NCBI GenBank assembly: GCA_945861255.1
Contig: CAMAUG010000025.1
Coordinates: 1-21,355 of the forward strand
DNA: 21,355 bases
Origin: Candidatus Sulfopaludibacter sp. SbA3
Lineage (GTDB): Bacteria > Acidobacteriota > Terriglobia > Bryobacterales > Bryobacteraceae
Reading direction: 5' to 3'
This document shows positions 7,391 to 13,459 of this stretch, in pieces. The translations under genes and the position numbers were made by a program. Numbering within the stretch: the stretch's first letter is position 1; every line of letters starts with the position of its first letter. Under the pieces are notes generated by a model. That model saw only the letters and a program-made list of their open reading frames with translations, was not told where the DNA came from and did not search any database.

Positions 7391-7819
7391 CTATCGCAAC
7401 AAGTCCAGCGACCGGTTGATCATGTCTTTCACCGCGGTCATGGCGGAGATATTGGCCTGATAAGTGCGTGAAGCGTTCATCAAGTCCACCATTTCTTCCG
7501 CCGGATTCATGCGCGGGAACGCAACGTAGCCGTCCGTCCCCGCATCGGGATGTCCGGGCATGTATCTGCGATCCGGCTCGCGTGAATCTTCCATCACGTC
7601 GGCCACCTTGACGCCGGTGGCGAACTCGCTTTGGAACACCGCCGAAAAGGGCGAAGTCTGTTGCTCTGTCGTGAACACGACGTCCTTGCGCCGGTACGGA
7701 CCTCCGCCGGGCGTCCGCGTGGTTTCCGCGTTGGCCATGTTCTCCACCAGGAATTCCGCGCGCGTGCGCTGCGCAGCCATGCCCGAAGCACTCACCTGCA
7801 TTGACGAAAACAGACTCAT
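7391..7819 (-). CDS. flgC: Flagellar basal-body rod protein FlgC
   Basis: FlgC is a proximal-rod subunit of the flagellar drive shaft, exported to the periplasm by the type III system. The 142-residue protein has the family N-terminus, in which SASGMAAQRTRAEFLVEN (10-27) is followed by MANAETTRTPGGGPYRRKDV (28-47). Its C-terminus contains NPAEEMVDLMNASRTYQANI followed by SAMTAVKDMINRSLDLLR, the hydrophobic heptad helix shared by rod and hook proteins. Length is normal (about 135-150). Its ATG at 7819 overlaps the flgB TGA in the four bases ATGA, typical of translational coupling. There is nothing unusual in it. Confidence 0.95.
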   Translation of the reverse strand: MSLFSSMQVSASGMAAQRTRAEFLVENMANAETTRTPGGGPYRRKDVVFTTEQQTSPFSAVFQSEFATGVKVADVMEDSREPDRRYMPGHPDAGTDGYVAFPRMNPAEEMVDLMNASRTYQANISAMTAVKDMINRSLDLLR

Positions 7820-8154
7820 CCGCCGTTCCCTCCTTGAATCGCCGTGCGTACCATTTTGATCTGCGAACGCAGCAGAGTGGAAGCCACATTGAAACGCATG
7901 GCGTTTTCGGCGAGCATCCGCGCCTCGCGATCGACATCCACGTTGTTGCCGTCGGGCTTTTCCTTCAAGCCCTGCGCCGGTATCGTTTGGGGCTTTTCGC
8001 CGCGCAGCAGTGTAGCGAACTCGAATTGAAAATCAATGTCTTGCGCCTGGTACCCGGGCGTATCCGCGTTGGCGACGTTGGAGGACACCAACTTCTGCCG
8101 CGCGCTCAGCAGATCCATGTAGCGTTCCAGATTGGTGGTGAGTGCGTCCAGCAT
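7816..8154 (-). CDS. flgB: Flagellar basal-body rod protein FlgB
   Basis: FlgB is a proximal-rod subunit that follows FliE in rod assembly. Taking the ATG at 8154 gives 112 residues beginning MLDALTTNLERYMDLLSAR, then QKLVSSNVANADTPGYQAQD, the rod-protein motif 'N.ANADTPGY.A.D.DF'. The C-terminus has the paired helix NAMRFNVASTLLRSQIKMVR. An upstream in-frame extension to 8253 is possible, but its residues look unlike FlgB, so the internal ATG is preferred. The ribosome site is weak there. This is the first gene of the flagellar block on this strand; 179 bp separate it from the divergent stress-protein gene. No clear sigma-54, sigma-28 or sigma-70 promoter was recognised in that gap. Confidence 0.88.
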   Translation of the reverse strand: MLDALTTNLERYMDLLSARQKLVSSNVANADTPGYQAQDIDFQFEFATLLRGEKPQTIPAQGLKEKPDGNNVDVDREARMLAENAMRFNVASTLLRSQIKMVRTAIQGGNGG

Positions 8155-8333
8155 GATCCGGTAAGAGCACGCGCTTGGCCACTGGCGGTGCCGCATGCGC
8201 ACAGAGTCCGATGCCACGCCCCCGGCCTGGAGCAGTGGCGTAGGTGAGGGCACCCATGATGGGGTAACATGTCGTTGACGTCGCTGGAATGTTCTTCGAC
8301 TTCGACATGCGCTGATACGGTGAAGGAGAATTC

Positions 8334-9194
8334 ATGCTGCCCTTTCGTAGAATTTTGATGCCCGTCGATTACTCCGAGGCCTGCCGGACGATTCTGCCGT
8401 TTGCACGGGAGACATTGCGCCGTTTCGACGCCTCCCTCACGCTGGTACATGCCTATGGCCCGGAAGCTCTCGCGTTCAGCGACCTGCCGATCATCGATCC
8501 CGGCCTCCCCAGCGAGGCGCGCACGGAAGAAGAACTTCGGCTCAAGGATTTCGCTCGCGAGGAATTCCCCGGTGTTGCGGTAGATACGTTCGTGGAATTG
8601 GGCGAAGCCGGCGCCGCCATTCATCGCGTCATTGAAAGGCAGGGCACCGATCTGGTCATGCTGGCGACGCATGGGCGCGGACCCATCCGCAGGCTGCTGC
8701 TGGGGTCCGTCACCGGGAAGGTGCTGCACGATTCGACCGCGGCCGTATGGACCGGAACCGGAGCGGCGATTGCGGAACACAGCCCGTCGCCGGCCTACAA
8801 GAAAATCCTCTGCGCCGTGGACACCGGAGAAGAATCGGCGGCCATACTCACGGCCGCCGCCGCTTTGGCTGGCGCCTATCACGCCGAACTTCACCTATTA
8901 CATACCGTCGAGATGCCGGTGATGCCGGTGGAGGCCGGCTTCGTTCCCTATGAGCAGGAACTGATGCAGGCGGCCGAGGACAGCCTGCGAAACCTGAAGG
9001 CCAGGCTTGGAGTCAGCGCGCCGCACGCCGTGGTGCGGGGATATGTCCCGGAGACCGTGTGCGACGAAGCGGCGCGCGCGAAGGCCGATCTGATTGTAAC
9101 CGGCCGTGGACACGCACACGGAGCATTCAGCCGGATGTGGTCGCACTTGTACGGAATTGTCCGCGGCGCACCTTGCCCGGTGCTCAGCATTTAG
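8334..9194 (+). CDS. Universal stress protein with two Usp domains
   Basis: Tandem UspA-type proteins bind nucleotides in the cytosol and are induced by stress; the exact role is usually unknown. The 286-residue product has domain 1 at about 1-148 and domain 2 at about 155-286. Domain 1 begins FRRILMPVDYSE and carries an ATP-binding-type loop, ATHGRGPIRRLLLGSVT (111-127), which fits the pattern x2-G-9x-G-S except that the first Gly is Ala. Domain 2 restarts with YKKILCAVDTGEES but its loop (GRGHAHGAFSRMWSHLYG, 257-274) is degenerate, so it probably does not bind ATP. The ATG at 8334 has a strong GAAGGAG ribosome site (8322-8328). The gene is divergent from flgB and stands alone. Confidence 0.92.
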   Translation: MLPFRRILMPVDYSEACRTILPFARETLRRFDASLTLVHAYGPEALAFSDLPIIDPGLPSEARTEEELRLKDFAREEFPGVAVDTFVELGEAGAAIHRVIERQGTDLVMLATHGRGPIRRLLLGSVTGKVLHDSTAAVWTGTGAAIAEHSPSPAYKKILCAVDTGEESAAILTAAAALAGAYHAELHLLHTVEMPVMPVEAGFVPYEQELMQAAEDSLRNLKARLGVSAPHAVVRGYVPETVCDEAARAKADLIVTGRGHAHGAFSRMWSHLYGIVRGAPCPVLSI

Positions 9195-9357
9195 AAACGA
9201 AGAAGGCGGACGGCCCGCGCCCCGGTCGGATTGAATTTTTCCGCGGTGGCACGCCTCAGCGGCAGCCGAATGGATGACCCGCCAACCGTCGGCAGACATA
9301 GCCGGATGCCGGACATTGCTGACTGTCGCGGGGGTTGTTCGGCAAGCCGAAGGCCCG

Positions 9358-9369
9358 TTACCACGGTAA
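9358..9369. promoter_or_regulatory. Palindrome TTACC-AC-GGTAA, candidate operator upstream of tcuAB
   Basis: TTACC (9358-9362) and GGTAA (9365-9369) are perfect inverted repeats around a 2-base centre, the size of a dimeric helix-turn-helix operator. The neighbouring TTCGGC/GCCGAA pair at 9338-9351 lies just upstream. It is about 190 bp before the preferred tcuA start. No regulator gene is adjacent, so the binding protein is unknown and the call rests on symmetry and location only. Confidence 0.3.
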
Positions 9370-9407
9370 GTCCGCCCAAACTGCCGATGGTCCCTCCTGG
9401 AGCGTCC

Positions 9408-9417
9408 TAGGTACCTA
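9408..9417. promoter_or_regulatory. Palindrome TAGGTACCTA, candidate operator upstream of tcuAB
   Basis: This is a perfect 10-bp palindrome ending nine bases before the ATG at 9427 and about 145 bp before the preferred tcuA start. Together with the palindrome at 9358-9369 it could be part of a regulatory region. It is short enough to occur by chance. Confidence 0.22.
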
Positions 9418-9492
9418 CAAACTGAAATGGGCCCGGATGCCGATTCGCCGAATGTTGGCCGCACCATTGCCGCCAAGCCGGGTGCACCTGCA

Positions 9493-9522
9493 CTTCCAAC
9501 GGACGCACTTCTAACGGACGCA
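9493..9522. repeat. 15-bp tandem duplication before tcuA
   Basis: CTTCCAACGGACGCA (9493-9507) is followed directly by CTTCTAACGGACGCA (9508-9522), with one mismatch. If translated in the tcuA frame it would give a repeated LxTDA pentapeptide, but it probably lies in the 5' untranslated region. It looks like a recent slip duplication. Confidence 0.6.
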
Positions 9523-9561
9523 CTATCCGCGCCACCCACACTGCGCTACGCTTTTCTATTG

Positions 9562-10974
9562 GTGCGGGAAAATCTCACAGCGGACGTCGTGGTCATTGGA
9601 GGGGGCAACGCAGCCCTGTGCGCCGCCCTCACCGCGCGGGAGCAGGGCGCTTCGGTGACGGTACTGGAATCCGCGCCGCGCGAATACCGCGGCGGGAATA
9701 GCCGCCACACGCGGAACATGCGCGTGATGCACGATGCGCCTGACGGCATCCTCGCGGGCAGTTATCCCGAGGACGAGTACTTCGCCGATGTCTGGCGAGT
9801 CACGAGTGGCCAGACCGATGAGGCTCTGGCGCGCGTCGCCATCCGCGAATCTCCTGGCACGCTGGATTGGATGAAGGCCTACGGCGTGCGGTTTCAGCCG
9901 CCCCTTGGCGGCACACTCCACTTAGGACGCACCAACGCATTTTTCCTGGGCGGCGGAAAGGCGCTGATGAATGCTTACTACCAGGCCGCGAGCCGGCTCG
10001 GCGTACAGGTGCTTTACGGCGCGGAGGTGGTGGCGCTCGATATTCATCGGGGGCGGTTCGCATGGGGGTTGGTCAGTACCGGCCGCAGCTTCCAGGAATT
10101 TCTCGCCAAGGCCGTGGTCGTGGCATCTGGGGGGTTCGAAGCGAACCTGGAATGGCTCAAGGAAGCCTGGGGTCCGGCAGCGGACAACTTCATTGTGCGG
10201 GGGACACCATACAACAAAGGCAAGGTGCTGCGGCTACTGCTCGATGCCGGGGCGCAACCGGTTGGCGATGCCGCGCAGTGCCACGCCGTGGCCATCGACG
10301 GCCGCGCGCCGAAGTTCGACGGTGGCATCGTCACCCGACTCGATTGTGTTCCGCTCGGTATTGTGGTCAACAAACATGCCGAGCGCTTCTATGACGAAGG
10401 CGAGGACCTGTGGCCCAGGCGCTACGCAATATGGGGCCGCCTGGTGGCCCAGCAACCGGATCAGATCGCTTACTCGATCATCGACGCAAAGGCCGTAGGA
10501 CAATTCATGCCTTCCGTGTTTCCGCCCATCCAGGCCGGGAGCATCGCCGAGCTGGCCGCCGCGCTGAATCTGCCCGCCGTGAGGCTGCGGGAAACGGTGG
10601 ACGCGTATAACGCCGCGGTGCTGCCGGGAACCTTCGATCACCAAGCTTTGGACGGTTGCCGCACTGGCGGGGACTTGGTCCCGCCCAAGACGCACTGGGC
10701 GCGCAAGATCGACACGCCTCCGTATCTTGGTTATCCTTTGCGGCCTGGAATCACATTTACGTATCTTGGAGTGAAGGTGAATGCCGGTGCGCAAGTTTTC
10801 ATGAAGGAAGAGGGTTTTAGTCCTAACCTCTTCGCGGCGGGTGAGATCATGGCGGGCAACATTCTGGGCCAAGGCTATCCGGCGGGATTCGGAATGACTA
10901 TTGGAGCCGTGTTCGGCCGTATCGCCGGAAAGGAAGCCGCAAGCGCGGCAGCTGCTCCCCATGCCCGGCGCTGA
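9562..10974 (+). CDS. tcuA: FAD-dependent tricarballylate dehydrogenase TcuA
   Basis: TcuA oxidises tricarballylate to cis-aconitate using FAD; TcuB reoxidises the flavin. With the GTG at 9562 the protein has 470 residues, close to the 467 of characterised TcuA. The dinucleotide-binding fold starts at VVVIGGGNAALCAALTA (9-25). Other family stretches are GGNSRHTRNMR, the run TLDWMKAYGVRFQPPLGGTL, HLGRTNAFFLGGGKALMNAY, and the C-terminal flavin segment GEIMAGNILGQGYPAGFGMT. The family (fumarate reductase/succinate dehydrogenase-like flavoproteins) is certain; the substrate is inferred from similarity and from tcuB beside it. The start is uncertain: TTG at 9559 and ATG at 9427 are in frame, but the longer form adds 45 low-complexity residues. 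No good ribosome site was seen. The end overlaps tcuB by 14 bases. Confidence 0.88.
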   Translation: MRENLTADVVVIGGGNAALCAALTAREQGASVTVLESAPREYRGGNSRHTRNMRVMHDAPDGILAGSYPEDEYFADVWRVTSGQTDEALARVAIRESPGTLDWMKAYGVRFQPPLGGTLHLGRTNAFFLGGGKALMNAYYQAASRLGVQVLYGAEVVALDIHRGRFAWGLVSTGRSFQEFLAKAVVVASGGFEANLEWLKEAWGPAADNFIVRGTPYNKGKVLRLLLDAGAQPVGDAAQCHAVAIDGRAPKFDGGIVTRLDCVPLGIVVNKHAERFYDEGEDLWPRRYAIWGRLVAQQPDQIAYSIIDAKAVGQFMPSVFPPIQAGSIAELAAALNLPAVRLRETVDAYNAAVLPGTFDHQALDGCRTGGDLVPPKTHWARKIDTPPYLGYPLRPGITFTYLGVKVNAGAQVFMKEEGFSPNLFAAGEIMAGNILGQGYPAGFGMTIGAVFGRIAGKEAASAAAAPHARR

Positions 10975-12025
10975 TCCCATTCGCGAAGGCGAACGCCTAC
11001 TGACCATCTGCAACGCCTGCCGCTATTGCGAAGGTTATTGCGCCGTGTTTCCCGCCATGGAGCGGCGCATGAGCTTTTCCGATGCGGATGTACACTTCCT
11101 TGCGAACCTATGCCACGGATGCGCGGAATGCTACTACGCGTGCCAGTACGCCCCTCCACACGAATTCGGCGTCAACGTGCCGCGGGCGTTCGCTGAGATT
11201 CGCGCGCGGTCTTATGAGCATTATGCATGGCCCCGCGGTTTGGCGAAGGTGTTCCAGGGCAGAGGCATCGTGGCCATCTGGCTGGCCGTGCTCGCGGCGC
11301 TCGTGGCGGGCGGGGCGAATATGGGAGGCGCTCGCTTCTACGATGTGATCCCGCATGACTGGATGATTACGATCTTCCTGGCGCTGGGCGTGTTCACAGC
11401 CGTGGTGCAGTCCGCGGGCCTGGTGCGATTCTGGAAGGACGGCGGCGAGGGCATCGGGCCATGGCTGCGGCCGGCCGCGCTGGCACGGGCGATTCGCGAT
11501 ATCCTGTCGCTGAAGAATCTCGATAGCGGCGGTGTGGGCTGCACGTATCCCGATGAATTGCATTCGCGGGCGCGGCGCCGCTACCACCACTTCGCGTTCT
11601 ACGGGTTCCTGCTATGTTTCGCGTCGACCACCGTGGCCGCGATCTACGACAACGTCTTCGGATGGATCGCGCCTTATGCCTATGGGAGCGCGCCGGTGGT
11701 GCTCGGCACGCTCGGCGGAATCGGGCTGCTGATCGGACCCGTGGGGCTGCTGCTGCTGAGACGCCAGCGAGATGCGGCGATCGCCGATCCCAAACAGGAT
11801 GGCGCCGACGCCAGTTTCCTGATTCTGCTGTTCTTGACGAGCTTTACGGGCCTGATGCTTCTGGCATTGCGCGAAACAACGTTGATGGGAGTATTGCTGG
11901 TGACCCACTTGGCAGTGGTCCTGGCGTTGTTCGTGACGCTGCCCTACGGCAAGTTCGTGCACGGGATTTACCGCGCGGCCGCGCTGTTTAAAAACGCGCT
12001 GGAGCAGGGCCCCGAGCGGCGGTAG
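10961..12025 (+). CDS. tcuB: Tricarballylate/citrate utilization protein TcuB (Fe-S, membrane electron carrier)
   Basis: TcuB accepts electrons from TcuA flavin and passes them to the quinone pool. With the ATG at 10961 it has 354 residues. The N-terminal cytoplasmic part carries two [4Fe-4S] motifs: Cys17, 20, 23 and 27 within CNACRYCEGYCAVFP, and Cys51, 54, 57 and 61 within CHGCAECYYACQYAPP. About six hydrophobic helices follow from roughly residue 95 to the end. Histidines in RRRYHHFAFYG, in LLVTHLAVV and in LPYGKFVHGIYR are candidate haem ligands. The start lies inside the last codons of tcuA, so the pair is translationally coupled. An upstream in-frame start at 10901 would only add residues encoded inside tcuA. 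No TcuC-type citrate transporter or TcuR regulator follows; the next genes are a convergent toxin-antitoxin locus. Confidence 0.92.
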   Translation: MPGADPIREGERLLTICNACRYCEGYCAVFPAMERRMSFSDADVHFLANLCHGCAECYYACQYAPPHEFGVNVPRAFAEIRARSYEHYAWPRGLAKVFQGRGIVAIWLAVLAALVAGGANMGGARFYDVIPHDWMITIFLALGVFTAVVQSAGLVRFWKDGGEGIGPWLRPAALARAIRDILSLKNLDSGGVGCTYPDELHSRARRRYHHFAFYGFLLCFASTTVAAIYDNVFGWIAPYAYGSAPVVLGTLGGIGLLIGPVGLLLLRRQRDAAIADPKQDGADASFLILLFLTSFTGLMLLALRETTLMGVLLVTHLAVVLALFVTLPYGKFVHGIYRAAALFKNALEQGPERR

Positions 12026-12056
12026 CGGGTGTGGTCGAGCCCGCGGCGGCTACCGC
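12019..12056. terminator. Inverted repeat shared by the convergent ends of tcuB and vapC
   Basis: GCGGTAGC (12019-12026) and GCTACCGC (12049-12056) are perfect 8-bp inverted repeats. An inner CGGG/CCCG pair (12026-12029 and 12040-12043) can extend the structure. The arms overlap the stop codons of tcuB and of the vapC remnant. A T-rich CTTCTTCTT follows on the plus strand, so it may terminate tcuB; it may act on the minus strand too. Confidence 0.55.
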
Positions 12057-12487
12057 TTCTTCTTGAGCGGATTCATCGACCGTAATCCCGGGAAGCGGCT
12101 GAAATCGGAGTCCGTGGTGTATAGTGCGGCGTGATGCTCAATGGCGAGTGCGGCCAGATGAGCGTCCGTGGTGAGATTGGCGCCCACGCCGGCTTTTTCC
12201 AACAAACCGAATAGCAAGTCCGCGTGGCGAGGTCCCGGGTGGAGGATCTCGACGCTTGGTAGCTCAAGCCAGCCGCGCACCCGCGATGTTGCCACGGCAA
12301 CGGGAGCGGGGTTCGGATACACTCTCCGATTGGTGGTCACCCGAATGAAGCCGAGGACGGCCACCCACGGAATCGCAACCGATTCCGAACCTGAAAGTGC
12401 TTCCTCCCACCAACGCCTTGCCGCCGCATGCTACGGAGCGCCCCGGTCATAAGCGTACACCAGCAGATTGATATCGGGGATGATCAT
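12050..12487 (-). pseudogene. vapC: VapC-family PIN-domain toxin interrupted by an in-frame amber codon
   Basis: VapC toxins are PIN-domain ribonucleases that cut tRNA or rRNA and are neutralised by VapB. Reading from the ATG at 12487 gives MIIPDINLLVYAYDRGAP, the canonical N-terminus with the catalytic Asp5, then TAG as codon 19 (12433-12431). The same frame continues with HAAARRWWEEAL and runs uninterrupted to a stop at 12050. The remainder has the other PIN motifs, TDAHLAALAIEH and TTDSDFSRF. A single CAG-to-TAG change would explain the break. The 145-codon span is the normal family length and there is no frameshift, so the loss looks recent. The start overlaps the vapB stop in the bases ATGA. 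A downstream restart at GTG 12364 would lack Asp5 and could not be active. A sequencing error or stop readthrough remains possible. Confidence 0.88.
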
Positions 12488-12765
12488 CCCCGCGTTTTCG
12501 CCGCGTCCCTGCGCATTCGCTGGAGGATGGCCTCGTCCTCTAGTTCGTCAACCAGTTGATTGAATCTGTTGGGGTCAAAGCCGGGACGTAATTCTCCGAG
12601 ATCCAAGGGTTCCACTTTGAAGGGTTTGCGCGGTCCGGGTTTTGGGTGCCCCAGTCCGCGGCGCAGGGTATCGTTGACTACGGCCTTGAAGGGCCTGCGC
12701 AGGCGGTGCGTCAGATCGGTGAGCTGCGCCGCCACGTCGTCGTCCAGCGTGAGAGTGGTCCGCAT
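12484..12765 (-). CDS. vapB: VapB-type antitoxin, ribbon-helix-helix
   Basis: VapB antitoxins bind the cognate VapC through their C-terminus and repress their own promoter through an N-terminal DNA-binding domain. The 93-residue product begins MRTTLTLDDDVAAQLTDLTH, a ribbon-helix-helix strand and first helix, followed by RRPFKAVVNDTLRRGL (about residues 24-39). The C-terminal half is Pro-rich then acidic (LVDELEDEAILQRM), as expected for the toxin-wrapping segment. The ATG at 12765 sits six bases after a promoter -10, and a CATCATGATG palindrome overlaps that -10, which suits autoregulation. The antitoxin is intact although its partner vapC carries a nonsense codon. Confidence 0.88.
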   Translation of the reverse strand: MRTTLTLDDDVAAQLTDLTHRLRRPFKAVVNDTLRRGLGHPKPGPRKPFKVEPLDLGELRPGFDPNRFNQLVDELEDEAILQRMRRDAAKTRG

Positions 12766-12800
12766 GTAAACATCATGATGCCTACCACGGTTGATGTCAA
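12766..12800 (-). promoter_or_regulatory. vapB promoter with a palindromic operator over the -10
   Basis: On the minus strand a perfect TTGACA (12800-12795) is followed after 17 bases by CATGAT (12777-12772), which matches TATAAT at four positions. The vapB ATG begins six bases later, at 12765, leaving little or no leader. The perfect palindrome CATCATGATG (12780-12771) covers the -10, a sensible place for ribbon-helix-helix autorepression. The promoter spacing is ideal; the operator role is inferred. Confidence 0.6.
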
Positions 12801-12816
12801 GATGCTTACGCCGGGC

Positions 12817-13413
12817 TTACGGCCGCTTTGCCGGCGCGGCAGGCCGTGGGGCCGCCGCCGGCTTGGCGGGTGCCGGAGCCGCTGCGGGCTGCGTCATAAA
12901 GACGGTCTTGTCGTACAGATCGATCACTTCTTTCGTGATATCGGCCTGGTTGGCGGCATAGAGCACCGGACCGTTCTGGCCGCTGACGTCCAATACCAGG
13001 GCGTAACCGTTGGCCTGGGCGTACTTGTCGATGACCTGCATCATTTTGCCCCCCAACATGTTGATGATCTTCTGCTGTTCCTGGTCGAGTTCAGCCTGAG
13101 CGTCTTCCACGTCGCGGTTGAAGCTCTTGGTGCGGGCGTCTATGCTGCGGGTCATGTCTTCTTTGGCGGCATCGGACAGGGTCAGGCCGCCCTTTTGCAG
13201 CTTATCTTGCAGATCTTTGATTTCCGCCTGCTTGGCTTCCAGCTCTTTCTTGCGCGGAGCCATTCTGGTCTCAAGTTCGGCGGCGGCCTTCTGGCCCTCT
13301 TTGGTGGCGGTCAACGCGGCCTGGACCTGGATGACCCCAACCTTCGTGGGCGCTTGCGCGGCGGCCAAACCGGCGAACGCGACGGCCAAAGCGGCGAAAA
13401 TGATCTTTTTCAC
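12817..13413 (-). CDS. ompH: OmpH/Skp family periplasmic chaperone
   Basis: Skp/OmpH is a periplasmic, jellyfish-shaped trimeric chaperone that holds unfolded outer-membrane proteins for the BAM complex. The 198-residue product has a signal peptide (MKKIIFAALAVAFAGLAAAQ, cut near residue 20). A beta strand with VGVIQVQAAL follows, then a long charged coiled-coil arm (about 38-120), and the return segment with YALVLDVSG and VLYA. A Pro/Ala/Lys-rich tail (about 176-198) is an extra at the C-terminus. The start is GTG at 13413, with a CAGGAG ribosome site eight bases before it. Longer in-frame starts would run back into bamA and spoil the signal peptide. It follows bamA by 46 bp, the usual bamA-skp order. 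Confidence 0.9.
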   Translation of the reverse strand: MKKIIFAALAVAFAGLAAAQAPTKVGVIQVQAALTATKEGQKAAAELETRMAPRKKELEAKQAEIKDLQDKLQKGGLTLSDAAKEDMTRSIDARTKSFNRDVEDAQAELDQEQQKIINMLGGKMMQVIDKYAQANGYALVLDVSGQNGPVLYAANQADITKEVIDLYDKTVFMTQPAAAPAPAKPAAAPRPAAPAKRP

Positions 13414-13459
13414 GTCAAAAACTCCTGAATTACTTTGTCTCATGGTACCGCAAAATGTC

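Larger units (their letters stand above)
9195..9561. other. Intergenic region upstream of tcuA with no confident gene
   Basis: These 367 bases separate the stress-protein stop from the preferred tcuA start. They hold two small palindromes (9358-9369 and 9408-9417), a hairpin TTCGGC/GCCGAA at 9338-9351, and a 15-bp tandem duplication (9493-9522). An in-frame ATG at 9427 would extend TcuA by 45 Pro/Ala-rich residues that family members lack. No riboswitch, tRNA or convincing terminator was recognised. A T5 run at 9238-9242 lies after a poor stem and is not called. Confidence 0.5.

Noticed and set aside
6862..7937. Long minus-strand frame across fliE and flgC
   Set aside because: It overlaps fliE and flgC in another frame and contains Pro/Ser/Gly-rich residues from reading through the palindrome.
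8155..8333. Possible sigma-54 promoter between flgB and the stress protein
   Set aside because: TGGC-like words occur, but the GG and GC elements are not at the required 10-base spacing on either strand; a TTGACG at 8275 lacks a matching -10.
8106..8894. 262-codon open frame opposite the universal stress protein gene
   Set aside because: The Usp protein has clear tandem domains and a ribosome site; the opposite frame has neither.
9205..9242. GC-rich bases followed by a T5 run after the stress-protein gene, considered as a terminator
   Set aside because: The only stem is about five base pairs with a bulge and the T-run is several bases away, too weak to call.
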